NCBI RefSeq assembly: GCF_001676615.1 | Contig: NZ_LYXZ01000010.1 | Span: forward strand, 1 to 52,980 | DNA from: Labrys sp. WJW | GTDB taxonomy: Bacteria > Pseudomonadota > Alphaproteobacteria > Rhizobiales > Labraceae | Direction: 5' to 3' | Length of the DNA stretch: 52,980 nucleotides | Shown: piece by piece, positions 8,164 through 17,279 of the stretch | Layout: each line of letters begins with the position of its first letter | Position numbering within the stretch: position 1 is the first letter of the stretch | Translations under genes and position numbers: made by a program | The notes under the pieces: generated by a model | Database searches by the model: none | What the model was told of the DNA's origin: nothing | What the model saw: only the letters and a program-made list of their open reading frames with translations

Positions 8164-9780
8164 CTAGGTATTGTCCCGCAGGATCATCGCCGCGGCTTTC
8201 TCAGCCACCATCATCGTCGGCGCATTGATGTTGCCCGACGTGACATTTGGGAAAATCGAGGCGTCGACCACACGCAATCCCCCCAATCCATGCACGCGCA
8301 AGCGGTCATCCACGACATTCGTTCCGTCGTCCGGCCCCATGCGGCAGGTGCAGGAAGCATGAAAGACACTACCCGAGCGGGCTCGAATATCTGCGACCAG
8401 ATCGGCTTCGCTCTGCATGTTGAGGCCGGGCTTCATTTCATCGAGGATGACGGCACGCATGGCCGGCTGGTCGGCAATCCTACGGATGAGACGCACGCCT
8501 GCGAGCATTTCCTCGATATCGCCGGCCGTCGATAGATAGTTCGGCTCGATGACAGGCGCGGCCTTCGGATCCGGCGATCCGATGGCAATCGAACCCCGGC
8601 TCTCCGGCCTGCAGGGCTGAATGCCTATGAAGAAACCGGGAAACGGATCAGGCAGGGTCAATCGGCGCACACCCGGCGTCGGCTTGCTGTAGCTGACCGG
8701 TGAAAAATAGAGCTGCATGTCCACCCGCCTGGCGCCGGGTCCGGATTTGACGAAGCCTCCCGCCTGGTTGACGCTGAGCGACAACGGCCCGTCGCGGAAT
8801 AGAAGATAGCGCGCGCCGAGCATCGCCCTGCCCCACCATGGACGCAGCATGGAATTGAGCGTCGGTTTACGTGAGCGATAGAGATAGTCGATGCCGAGAT
8901 GATCCTGCAGGTTCTGCCCGACGGCTGCCATGTCCTTCACGACGCTCTTGCCGAACTTCTGGAGCAGTGCACCGGGACCGACGCCTGAATGCTGTAGTAA
9001 AGTCGGCGAGTGCACCGCGCCGGCCGACAGGATCACCTCATGCCGAGCCCGAACGACATGCTTCTGTCCGGCCTGCTCATATTCGACACCGCTCGCCCGC
9101 AGGCCATCGAACAGGATACGGGTGGCGAAAGCGCCGGGAACGACTTTCAAGTTGGGACGGCTGGCAACCGGATGCAGGAACGCGGTCGCAGACGAAGCCC
9201 GAAAGCCTTTCCTGGTGGTGATCTGGTAGACTGAAACACCTTCCTGGTTCTCGCCATTGTAATCCGGCGTCCGGGCAAAACCGGCTTGCTCGGCAGCCTG
9301 CAGCCAATCCTGGCAAAGCGGGTGCACGGATGGCGCCATATCCGTGACGTGGAGTTCGCCCTTCCCGCCGCGCCAGGCATCGCCGCCGCGCTGGAACGTC
9401 TCGATCGATTTGAAATGAGGCAGGACGTCGTCCCAGCCCCAGCCGGAATTGCCTGCGCTTTTCCAATCCTCGAAGTCGTGACGCTGGCCGCGGACATAGA
9501 CCATCGCATTGATCGAGGACGAGCCCCCCAGGACCTTTCCGCGCGGCCAATAGCTGGTGCGTCCAGCCAGCGCGTCCTGCGGCCCGGTCTCGAACTTCCA
9601 GTTCACTTTCGGATTGTAGAAGCTATGGCCATAGCCGATCGGCATGCGGATCATGAAGCGATGGTCGCTCCCGCCGGCCTCCAAGAGCAATACGCGGAAT
9701 CTACCCGTAGCGGTCAGTCGATTGGCGAGCACACAGCCGGCAGATCCTGCTCCGACAATGATGAAGTCAAAATCCGCCAC
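8164..9780 (-). CDS. GMC-family FAD-dependent oxidoreductase (choline dehydrogenase-like)
   Basis: This 538-residue flavoenzyme oxidises an alcohol to an aldehyde or ketone. The GTG start at 9780 is set by AAGGAGG six nt upstream and puts the dinucleotide-binding motif DFIIVGAGSAGCVLANRL at the very N-terminus, as usual; a longer upstream frame is not needed. GMC signature 1 is GKVLGGSSSINAMVYVRGQ; signature 2 is GAVHSPTLLQHSGVG. The C-terminal active site has the His in FHASCTCRMG and the Asn in TSGNINAPTMMVAEKAA. Length and motifs match choline dehydrogenase and related alcohol dehydrogenases, but no betaine aldehyde dehydrogenase or choline transporter is adjacent, so the substrate stays open. 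The gene is monocistronic, reading away from the MucR gene side. Confidence 0.88.
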   Translation of the reverse strand: MADFDFIIVGAGSAGCVLANRLTATGRFRVLLLEAGGSDHRFMIRMPIGYGHSFYNPKVNWKFETGPQDALAGRTSYWPRGKVLGGSSSINAMVYVRGQRHDFEDWKSAGNSGWGWDDVLPHFKSIETFQRGGDAWRGGKGELHVTDMAPSVHPLCQDWLQAAEQAGFARTPDYNGENQEGVSVYQITTRKGFRASSATAFLHPVASRPNLKVVPGAFATRILFDGLRASGVEYEQAGQKHVVRARHEVILSAGAVHSPTLLQHSGVGPGALLQKFGKSVVKDMAAVGQNLQDHLGIDYLYRSRKPTLNSMLRPWWGRAMLGARYLLFRDGPLSLSVNQAGGFVKSGPGARRVDMQLYFSPVSYSKPTPGVRRLTLPDPFPGFFIGIQPCRPESRGSIAIGSPDPKAAPVIEPNYLSTAGDIEEMLAGVRLIRRIADQPAMRAVILDEMKPGLNMQSEADLVADIRARSGSVFHASCTCRMGPDDGTNVVDDRLRVHGLGGLRVVDASIFPNVTSGNINAPTMMVAEKAAAMILRDNT

Positions 9781-10337
9781 AATCCGCCTCCTTAGGACAC
9801 GGACCGGCTTATACATTCCATCATGCGCCCAGGGCAGGAGCCATTCCGGCAATAGCGTAAAGCCATTGCCCGCCGGTGGTGAACAACCATACGCGATACC
9901 AATGCCGGATTGCCGCAAGCACGGCGAAGATGCCTGCTGATGGCAGACATAATCACTCGCCTATGAGACGTCTGAGCCCGGCGAGTATGCGCTTCACCAG
10001 CCTCGTAAAGTGTGTCTGCTGTGGCGGCGGTCATCCTGCTACCCCCTCTGCCCACCTTCTTTCGGCGACCGGGCCGATTGTCAGACGGGGCCTAAGGTGT
10101 CGGCCCTGCCCTGGTTTCCGCTTTCATCAGGTTTCTCCCGACAATGGAGCAACCTGCCATCAGATGCCTCCGATGGACGAAAGAAAGCACGAAGTTCATG
10201 CAGTGGGACCGCGGCGTTGCAATGACTTGCCAATTGCGGCTTTGTCTCATACGCCAGACCTGCCGGAAACGAGGCTCAGGAACCTTGATCTCGATCATCC
10301 AGGCCTTCGCAAATCGACATGTCTGGCGTCGAGGTCG
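9781..10337. other. intergenic region, no gene recognised
   Basis: This region lies between the start of the GMC oxidoreductase and the end of the MucR-type gene, both on the minus strand. The open frames on both strands (for example 9876-11000 plus) are long only because of GC content and carry no recognisable motif. I see no RNA gene or repeat. Confidence 0.4.
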
Positions 10338-10805
10338 CTATGCGGCCTTTTTCTTTCTGCCCTTGCTTGGTGCAGGAGGGGGTGGCGGCGGTGCGCTATC
10401 GGCCTTCCGGCGTTGTTGCCCGAGGCCAAGTTCCTTCGCCAGACGAGAGCGAGTGGCCGAGTAGTTCGGCGCAACCATGGGGTAGTCCCCCGGCAGATCC
10501 CATTTCTCTCGATATTGTGCCGGCGTCAGACCATAAGCGGTTCGCAAATGCCGGGTCAGCGATTTGAATTTGAGACCGTCTTCCAGGCAGATGACGTAAT
10601 CGGGCGTGACGGATCTCTTGATCGGAACGGCAGGTTTTGCCGGTATATCCACCTCAGTCGGCTTGGGATTGTTCAAGCCGGTGAGGCTTGCGTGCACCGA
10701 GCGGATCAGATCCGCGAGGGAAGCGGTAGCGACCTGATTGTTGGAGACATAGGCCGAGACGATGTCGACGGTCAGGTCGACAAGACTGGCGTCTTCTTCG
10801 AGCAT
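10338..10805 (-). CDS. mucR: MucR/Ros-family zinc-finger transcriptional regulator
   Basis: This 155-residue protein is a Ros/MucR family DNA-binding regulator. The N-terminal half has the conserved oligomerisation region (LVDLTVDIVSAYVSNNQV, LADLIRSVHASL). The C-terminal half has the zinc-finger-like domain: VTPDYVICLEDGLKFKSL, then RHLRTAYGLTPAQYREKW and LPGDYPMVAPNYSATRS. The finger keeps one Cys, an Asp in place of the second Cys (as in many MucR proteins) and one His (RHL). The second His is replaced in RTAY, so zinc binding may be altered or absent. The tail is Pro-rich and then very basic (PPPPPPAPSKGRKKKAA), a longer tail than usual. MucR proteins are H-NS-like silencers of AT-rich promoters for surface polysaccharide and virulence genes in alphaproteobacteria. 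Confidence 0.9.
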   Translation of the reverse strand: MLEEDASLVDLTVDIVSAYVSNNQVATASLADLIRSVHASLTGLNNPKPTEVDIPAKPAVPIKRSVTPDYVICLEDGLKFKSLTRHLRTAYGLTPAQYREKWDLPGDYPMVAPNYSATRSRLAKELGLGQQRRKADSAPPPPPPAPSKGRKKKAA

Positions 10806-11436
10806 GTTCAGTCACTTTCGTTTTGTGTTGTTGTCGAAGTGAGTGCTGTTTTTTCTTTACGGACGCAGCCTTGTGGACCCGATCGCTGCGCCGACTCGGA
10901 TTCTCAGGCAATTGCAGCTCGGTGTAAAGGTCGATCAACCAATCGTTCCAGTAATTTCCGTCATTGTTCCGAGTTTTTTGAGTTTTGTTGCAAACAATAG
11001 CGCTTGTGGATTATCGGGACAAAGGTCGATGGTCAGGGAACATTCGATTTACATTCGGCTATTCCAAAAATGCCAAACTGCCGCCTTGGCGCATGAAAAG
11101 CCGCCCCCTATCCGTCCGCCAACGGCTGGCCCGACGAGGTTGCCGCCAGCCACGCATGCCGGCACAGATCCAGCGCGCTTCCGGCAACAGCTTGCGACCG
11201 ATCTCGACAAAGCCCGGGGTGCTCTCGACGCAGGCCCGTTCCACCTCACCTCGCCAAGTTGAGCTCCCTATGCTTGAGCAAATTTTAATACTTATTGAAC
11301 CGTTCCTGCGCTGTGATGGTTTTTCTCAATGCTCATATCTACGAATCGAAATTCTGAATTGTATCCGATGCGAAATTCGGAGTAGGAATTTACCGGGAAC
11401 TTGTGACGGCCTGAAATCGTACTAGGGGATCTGGAA
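10806..11436. other. divergent intergenic region between mucR-like and GGDEF-EAL genes
   Basis: This 630-bp gap should hold the promoters of both the mucR-like gene (minus) and the signalling operon (plus). AT-rich patches at about 10960-11010 and 11275-11370 are the likely promoter areas. Open frames in the GC-rich middle (about 11050-11260) show no recognisable family. No clear inverted repeat or terminator was seen. Confidence 0.4.
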
Positions 11437-13155
11437 GTGTTCCGCTTTTGGAAAAAGTTAAAATTACCAGAAGAGGGCCCAGTAGAGGTCAGGACAATTA
11501 CAGCATCCGGGCAGAAACTCTCAGAATTTCTGGAACATACACGAGAATTAGCTTCTTTTTATGATAGAGATTTAAGACTTACTCAATTCTCAACACGACT
11601 TTCGACTGCTCGTAGCGGCAATATATCAGCTGGTGCGAGTCTGTTTGACATCTATCCTGGCATAGCTACAGGCGAAGCGCGCAGGACCGTGGACAAGCTA
11701 CTTGCTACCCGGGCCCCCACAATTATCAAAATTGCCGCCACACCCCATCAAGAAATGGAAGTCTGGGTGTTTCCCGCTGACGACGGGATCGGCCTGATCG
11801 AAGTGGCGAATTCTCCCGGGAGGGCCGCGGAGATCGAGCACAACAAACTGATGTACCAGGCCAATCATGACGTGTTGACCGGCCTGCAGAACCGGCAACG
11901 CCTTAGTGACCGGCTCAAGGAGATCTTGACCGCCAATGACGGCCGGCATGTGCGTTCGGCGCTGCTGCAGATTGATCTTGATGACTTTAAGTCGGTCAAC
12001 GACACACTGGGACACGGCACGGGCGATGCGTTACTCAAACTGGCCGCCGATCGGATACGAGGTGTGCTTCAGGAGGGCGACTCCGCTTTCCGCTATGCCG
12101 GCGACGAATTTGCGATCATCCAGTATGGCAAGGACCCGAGCGAAGCGGAGAGTGTGGCGCAGGCGCTCGTCGACGCTTTCAAGATACCCTTCATGATCAA
12201 TGAGATGCCGCTCTTCGTCGGGGCCAGCGTCGGCATCGCATTCGGCCCTCAGCATGGCACGCAAGGCGAAGAACTGATGAAGGCGGCCGACATCGCGCTC
12301 TATGCCGCAAAGGGAGAAGGGCGGGGCTGCGCTCGGACTTTCAATCGCTCGATGATGCTTTTGATCGAACAACGCGAAAGCCTCAGACGCAGCCTGCGAA
12401 TGGCGCTGGATCGGCACGAACTTCTGCTTGAATACCAGCCCCTCCTCCGCGCGACGGGCCAAATCGTCGGCTTTGAAGCGCTGGTGCGTTGGGATCATCC
12501 GGAAATTGGGCGCATAACTCCCAACGTGTTCATTCCTATCGCCGAAGCGGACGGACTGATGGATGAAATCGGCCGATGGGTGCTGCAAGAAGCCTGCCGG
12601 CAGGCAATGACATGGCCGGAATCGCTTAATATCGCCGTCAACATTTCGCCGGCCCAGTTCCTCGGCGGTTCCATCACCGATATCGTGGCCCAGGTCATAG
12701 ATAGCACCGGCATAAGCGCCGACAGAATAGAGATCGAAATAACAGAATCAGTTCTACTCGAACAAACCGTCGATAATTTGGATACACTTAACACTCTTAA
12801 TGTTCTAGGCGTTCGAATTTCTCTTGACGACTTCGGAACACATTACTCATCGCTCAGCTATCTCAAGAATTTTCCATTCGAGTCGCTAAAAATAGACCAG
12901 TATTTCATTCAAGATGTCGAAAGAGAGCGAAAAAGCCAGACGATCGTCCGGGCGATTATTGACATGGCGCATGGTCTGGACATGATCGTGACGGCCGAAG
13001 GGGTCGAAACGGTCATGCAAGCCCAGTGGCTGATCAACGAAGGATGTGACGTACTTCAGGGCCACTATCTCGGACAGGCCATGAGCTCGGAACGGGCTCG
13101 GAAATTTGCATCCAAGGCCTCGGCCTCCCGAAGGCGCCGCGAGCGTATCAACTGA
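11437..13155 (+). CDS. GGDEF-EAL protein (c-di-GMP turnover), first gene of signalling operon
   Basis: This is a 572-residue cytoplasmic protein with no membrane segment. Residues about 25-125 look like a PAS-type sensor. The GGDEF domain (about 135-300) has HDVLTGLQNRQRL and signature RYAGDEFAII, so the first Gly is Ala; AGDEF variants can be active. The RxxD inhibitory site is missing (QEGD at that place). The EAL domain (about 310-555) has the Glu of FEALVRWDHPEIG, NISPAQF, EITESVLLE, LDDFGTHYSSL (His for the usual Gly), LKIDQYFI and AEGVET. Metal and catalytic residues look intact, so phosphodiesterase activity is likely and cyclase activity possible. The GTG start follows AGGGGATCTGG. 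It opens a tight operon: the next gene starts 42 nt on. Confidence 0.9.
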   Translation: MFRFWKKLKLPEEGPVEVRTITASGQKLSEFLEHTRELASFYDRDLRLTQFSTRLSTARSGNISAGASLFDIYPGIATGEARRTVDKLLATRAPTIIKIAATPHQEMEVWVFPADDGIGLIEVANSPGRAAEIEHNKLMYQANHDVLTGLQNRQRLSDRLKEILTANDGRHVRSALLQIDLDDFKSVNDTLGHGTGDALLKLAADRIRGVLQEGDSAFRYAGDEFAIIQYGKDPSEAESVAQALVDAFKIPFMINEMPLFVGASVGIAFGPQHGTQGEELMKAADIALYAAKGEGRGCARTFNRSMMLLIEQRESLRRSLRMALDRHELLLEYQPLLRATGQIVGFEALVRWDHPEIGRITPNVFIPIAEADGLMDEIGRWVLQEACRQAMTWPESLNIAVNISPAQFLGGSITDIVAQVIDSTGISADRIEIEITESVLLEQTVDNLDTLNTLNVLGVRISLDDFGTHYSSLSYLKNFPFESLKIDQYFIQDVERERKSQTIVRAIIDMAHGLDMIVTAEGVETVMQAQWLINEGCDVLQGHYLGQAMSSERARKFASKASASRRRRERIN

Positions 13156-13197
13156 TGACAATACATTCCGTCGGGTATCGCAATAGCAGAGAGCAAT

Positions 13198-13722
13198 ATG
13201 GCGCCGAACGTCACGCATAGCGAAACATTGGATCCTGATTTTCGTATCATGGTTCACATTGATATGGAAATGGGAACCTTCATATCCAACTGGACACATT
13301 GCGATTATATCGCCACTTTTCTAGCCCGGACGATAAGTCACAATCGGCCGGATTCTGTACTATTCTCAAACTTGTTCTCTTCCGCACTTAACGAGTTGCT
13401 TGAACTCACATTCCGAAGTCGCCACGCCGGCGGCACCTTCGCCTGCAGAATCTTGCGTCAGGACACCATCGACAGGGTCGAGCTCACCTTCACGTCCACG
13501 AAGGAAGAGCAACGCTTCTTCGAGCAGGCCATTGCCCGCATCCGGGGCGGTGACGCCGAAGCCGATTACATGAGCTCGCTGTCCGGCGACCCTGGCCCCA
13601 GCCGCGACATATTGCTGGTCGAACTCGCGGTCAGCTACGGCGCAACAGTCAGTATCAACGCGCATACCAATGACACCATCACGCTCGTCGTCGATCTCCC
13701 ACTCGGGAACATGACACATTGA
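13198..13722 (+). CDS. Diverged HATPase-like regulatory protein (slr1658/SiaB-like)
   Basis: This 174-residue soluble protein is, by eye, a diverged relative of the anti-sigma-type HATPase encoded downstream in the same operon. SNWTHCDYIATFLARTIS aligns with the other protein's RWHHCATTSDFIADIFAL, SSALNELLELTFRSRHAGG with its N-box region, and LLVELAVSYGATVSI with LLTLMNDYGARLAW. The N-box Asn is present (ALNELLE), but the glycine-rich ATP lid (SGSGLG in the paralogue) is absent. It may therefore bind partners without acting as a kinase. Proteins of the SiaB/slr1658 type control STAS partners. The following gene starts inside its stop codon (TTGA), so the two are translationally coupled. The assignment is moderate. 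Confidence 0.6.
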   Translation: MAPNVTHSETLDPDFRIMVHIDMEMGTFISNWTHCDYIATFLARTISHNRPDSVLFSNLFSSALNELLELTFRSRHAGGTFACRILRQDTIDRVELTFTSTKEEQRFFEQAIARIRGGDAEADYMSSLSGDPGPSRDILLVELAVSYGATVSINAHTNDTITLVVDLPLGNMTH

Positions 13723-14903
13723 CCGCGGTAACCTTCGCCAACAAAGCGCGATTCAAGGCGCAGTTCGACCCGAACAATCAGGAGTTTTCACTTTCCGGTA
13801 CGTTGCGCCCGCAGTCCGTTGACGAGATCGCGCCAAGCCTGGCGCTGTTCAAGGACTCGATCGACCGGGTAAGCGGGATCCTCCACGTCAATGTCCGGCG
13901 CCTCGGGCAGATGAACAACACCGCCTTCCACGCCTTCGCGCGGGTGATGCTGGACGCCAGCCGTGTCAGGCCGGATCTGCGGTTCGTCGTCGTGACGTCC
14001 AGTGTTGTCGGCTGGACGACGGAAAAATTTGGCCGGCTGAGCCTGATCGAGCCGGCCATCAAGGTCGAAGAGTACGACGCCGACTTCTACCCTTTTCAGA
14101 GCATTCTCGAAGAGAGCCGCTTCTTCCCGGTTCTGCGCACCCAGACCAAGATGACATGGCGCCACGAGCGCAACATCCTGCCGCGGCACGGCCTGAAGGA
14201 GAACATGGCGGTCGCGGATATCTGCTGCGGCATCGGCGACTTCGCGGCCCTCCTATACAAGGACTTCAAGCCCTCCCGCCTCCTCGCGCTCGACCATTCC
14301 AAGCCGAGCTTGGCGTACGCGCGCCAGGTGGCCGCGAGTTTTGACCTGCACGGCATCGAATATGTCTATGGCGATGCCGCGGAATTGCTGCTGGAAGACA
14401 ATCTGTTCGACTTCGTTACCTGTCGGCACGCATTGCAGGTTTTCCCCAGGCCCCAAATGATCCTCAAGGAGCTCTTTCGGATCTGCAAGCCGGGCGGCCG
14501 CGTCTATGTCACCAACGAAAAGGTCTCGCATTGCGTCGGCGAGCCGCGCGGCGAGACGATCAAATGGACCTATGAACAGGCAGCCAAGGTTTGGGCCCAC
14601 TTCGACATGGACATCGAGTGCGGGCCTAAGAGCCGACGTTACATGCTGGATTGCGGCTTCGAAAATATCAAGATGGAGACCTTCATGGTCAGCAATCTCG
14701 ATGGGGATCCGCAGGATTTTGCCGATATCGTGCAGGCTTGGCAAAACGCCTTCGTCGACCAGATGTCTGCCCAGCGCGGCGACACTCCTGAGTTCATGGA
14801 CCGCTTCCGCCTTGGCTTCCAGGATCACATCTTTGCTGCGCTGCATCCCCGAGGCTATGCGGGTTGGCCCATCTGGGTGGCGTCCGGGACCAAGCCACAA
14901 TGA
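13719..14903 (+). CDS. STAS-like domain fused to SAM-dependent methyltransferase
   Basis: This 394-residue protein has two parts. Residues 1-125 resemble the STAS protein at the end of this operon: FSLSGTLRPQSVDEIAPSL matches [17 protein letters not shown], and LGQMNNTAFHAFARVML matches [17 protein letters not shown]. The phosphoacceptor serine of the STAS motif (NSSG) is replaced by NNTA. Residues about 150-300 are a class I methyltransferase: motif I VADICCGIGDFAALL, then LALDHSKPSLAYAR, YGDAAELLLEDNLFDFVTCRHALQVFPRP (post-I to motif IV) and LFRICKPGGRVYVTNE. The C-terminal ~90 residues are of unknown fold. The start is a TTG overlapping the previous stop. Substrate is unknown. It sits between a HATPase-like gene and the phosphatase gene, which suggests a regulatory role. 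Confidence 0.75.
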   Translation: MTAVTFANKARFKAQFDPNNQEFSLSGTLRPQSVDEIAPSLALFKDSIDRVSGILHVNVRRLGQMNNTAFHAFARVMLDASRVRPDLRFVVVTSSVVGWTTEKFGRLSLIEPAIKVEEYDADFYPFQSILEESRFFPVLRTQTKMTWRHERNILPRHGLKENMAVADICCGIGDFAALLYKDFKPSRLLALDHSKPSLAYARQVAASFDLHGIEYVYGDAAELLLEDNLFDFVTCRHALQVFPRPQMILKELFRICKPGGRVYVTNEKVSHCVGEPRGETIKWTYEQAAKVWAHFDMDIECGPKSRRYMLDCGFENIKMETFMVSNLDGDPQDFADIVQAWQNAFVDQMSAQRGDTPEFMDRFRLGFQDHIFAALHPRGYAGWPIWVASGTKPQ

Positions 14904-17275
14904 CGAACGGCGCTGTCTCCCCGCCATGGTACCGGCGCTTTTCTCCCAGGAGCTTTCGCGCCAAATTCATTCTGGTGGTCGGTGCGGCCGTCCTCTTCGA
15001 CTTGCTGGTCGGCGGCGGCATTGCGCTGTGGAACGTGCAACGCCTGTCGCGTGACGCCGCCCAACAGGTGGGCAACGGCCTGACCAAGGCCAGCCGCGAA
15101 TATCTCCAAACCTACATCGATGCGACGGCTCTGCGGGCCAACCTTCTGTTCGAGCGCGTGCATTCGGAAGTCGGCGTGCTCGCCGGTTCGATGCAGGCGA
15201 TGATAGATCATCCCGAAACCGCGAAGGCAATCGGAGACACCATCGCCAAGGACCGTACCCTGTCGACGCCCTTGGTCTACAACGCGACCGGCGATTGGGT
15301 GCAAAACCTCCCTGGTGCCCCGGGCACGACCAGCATCTGGGGCTATCTGCTCGATTCCAACCATCAGCCAATACCGGCGGTCCGGGATCACGTGCGTGAA
15401 AGCGCGCTGTTCGACATTCTTGGCCCGACGCTGATGCAGACCGGATCCAAGAAACTCCAGGTCTATTATGTGGGCCCGAAGGCCCTGCCCGTGATGCGCG
15501 CCACGCCAGCATCCGAGCTCGCCCAGACTTTCGATAAGCTCTATCCCGGTCATAATAAGGCGAATTTCTGGGATTTCTTTTTCCCCGGCATCTACGATGA
15601 CTGGCAGACTTGGCTGGACAAGCCGTCGAGCCAGCCACTCGATGACGTTACAACCATCACCGCTCCCTATATCGACGCGAATTCCGGCAAGCAGATCGTC
15701 TCGTTCTTTCGTCCGCTCTGGACGGCGGACCGTAAATCGGTCGCCGGCATGGCCGCGGCCGACGTCACCCTCGACCAGCTGACCGACCTCGTGCAGAGCG
15801 TGAAAGTCGCCGACACCGGCTTCGGTTTCCTGGCCATGTCGAATGGTAACGTCGTTGCCGTGAATTCGGCCGGCGAGAAGACGCTTGGCGTGGTCACCGC
15901 CAGCGATGCGGCTGGACAGGGCGTCACCGGCCTGGACCGCTCGTTGAAGAAGAGCGACCAGCCAGCAATCGTCGCCTTGAGCATGCCTACAGACGACAAG
16001 CCGGATATCCAGCACATTGTGCTTAAGCAGAATGGCGAGGATGTCCCCTACATCGCCGTCCTCAAACAGCTCGCGCCCACTAATTTGTGGAACAACGGGC
16101 CGATCGTCAAAGAAACGATGACGCTCGGTTTTCTGGTGCCGGAACGCGAGATCTATGCCTCGCTGATCGCGGCGCAGTCCGACATCTCGAGCGCGACCAA
16201 CCGCATCCTCAAATATCAGATCCTGACGGTACTGGTCAGTCTGTTTGTGGTGTTCGTCGCGATCTTCGGCATTTCGAAGCGGATCACCGCGGGCCTCAGC
16301 GCGCTGGCCGCAGGAGCCCGCCAGTTGCAATCCAAGGACTACTCGGTACGCGTTGACATCCCCACCAAGGATGAAGTCGGCGAGGTCGGCGTTGCCTTCA
16401 ATCGCATGGCGGAGGAAATCCGCTACCACACCGAGAACCTCGAGCAGCTCGTCGAGGATCGTACCCGCGACCTGGAGAATGCCAACTCGGAGATCTCATC
16501 GCTCAACGAACAGCTGCGCAGCGAAAACCTGCGGCTCGGTGCCGAGCTCGACGTGGCCCGCCAGATCCAGAGAATGGTGCTCCCCAAGGAGCGTGAGCTG
16601 TCTGCAATGCCGGGAGTCGAGATTGCAGCTTACATGCGGCCGGCAGACGAGGTTGGGGGCGACTATTACGATGTCTTGCGAGACGGGCAGAAGCTCAAGG
16701 TCGGCATTGGCGACGTCACCGGCCACGGCCTGGAAAGCGGCGTTCTAATGCTGATGGTGCAGTCGGTTGCACGCGCGCTGCAGGAAACAGGCGAGAACAA
16801 TCCTGCGCAGTTCCTTGACCGACTCAATCGGGCGATATTCAAGAATCTCGAGCGAACCAATTCGGACAAGCATCTGTCCCTCTCCTTTCTGGACTATGAG
16901 GATGGTAAACTGACGCTGTCGGGCCAACACGAGGAAGTTGTGGTGGTGCGGGCCGGTGGCGGAGTTGAACGCATCGACACGATCGATTTGGGATTTCCGA
17001 TTGGGCTCGAAAAGGACATTTCGCCTTTCGTCGCTACCCGCAACATAGCCTTCGCAAGCGGCGACGTGATTGTATTGCATACCGATGGCGTCACCGAGGC
17101 TGAGGGGAGAAAGGGCGAACTATTCGGCTTGGATCGACTTGTCGAAAGCGCACGCCAGCGTCATGGCTCGAGCGCTGAGGAAATAAAGAACGGAATTATC
17201 CAGGATCTGATGGACTACATTGGAACCAGCAAGATCCACGACGACATAACACTCGTCGTTATAAGGCATAGGTAG
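14900..17275 (+). CDS. Membrane SpoIIE/RsbU-type PP2C phosphatase with sensor and HAMP domains
   Basis: This 791-residue protein is a membrane-bound serine phosphatase of the SpoIIE/RsbU/SiaA kind, expected to dephosphorylate a STAS partner on signal. Its order is: TM1 (about 22-43), a periplasmic sensor of ~390 residues (probably double-Cache), TM2 (about 435-455, YQILTVLVSLFVVFVAIF), HAMP (KRITAGLSALAAGARQL... EVGEVGVAFNRMAEEI), a coiled coil (LEQLVEDRTRDLENANSEIS) and PP2C. The phosphatase keeps its metal-binding acids: EVGGDYYDVL, GIGDVTGHGLESG, LHTDGVTEAEG and HDDITLVVI. ATG at 14900 overlaps the previous stop (ATGA); a TTG 36 nt upstream is rejected. The HATPase gene follows after 4 nt. 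Confidence 0.9.
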   Translation: MTNGAVSPPWYRRFSPRSFRAKFILVVGAAVLFDLLVGGGIALWNVQRLSRDAAQQVGNGLTKASREYLQTYIDATALRANLLFERVHSEVGVLAGSMQAMIDHPETAKAIGDTIAKDRTLSTPLVYNATGDWVQNLPGAPGTTSIWGYLLDSNHQPIPAVRDHVRESALFDILGPTLMQTGSKKLQVYYVGPKALPVMRATPASELAQTFDKLYPGHNKANFWDFFFPGIYDDWQTWLDKPSSQPLDDVTTITAPYIDANSGKQIVSFFRPLWTADRKSVAGMAAADVTLDQLTDLVQSVKVADTGFGFLAMSNGNVVAVNSAGEKTLGVVTASDAAGQGVTGLDRSLKKSDQPAIVALSMPTDDKPDIQHIVLKQNGEDVPYIAVLKQLAPTNLWNNGPIVKETMTLGFLVPEREIYASLIAAQSDISSATNRILKYQILTVLVSLFVVFVAIFGISKRITAGLSALAAGARQLQSKDYSVRVDIPTKDEVGEVGVAFNRMAEEIRYHTENLEQLVEDRTRDLENANSEISSLNEQLRSENLRLGAELDVARQIQRMVLPKERELSAMPGVEIAAYMRPADEVGGDYYDVLRDGQKLKVGIGDVTGHGLESGVLMLMVQSVARALQETGENNPAQFLDRLNRAIFKNLERTNSDKHLSLSFLDYEDGKLTLSGQHEEVVVVRAGGGVERIDTIDLGFPIGLEKDISPFVATRNIAFASGDVIVLHTDGVTEAEGRKGELFGLDRLVESARQRHGSSAEEIKNGIIQDLMDYIGTSKIHDDITLVVIRHR

Positions 17276-17279
17276 CATC

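Noticed and set aside
9876..11000. A 374-codon plus-strand frame across the mucR-like gene
   Set aside because: It runs antisense through a clear MucR gene and has no motif of its own.
11059..11244. Small minus-strand frame upstream of the GGDEF-EAL gene
   Set aside because: No family similarity and no ribosome site; likely chance in a GC-rich patch.
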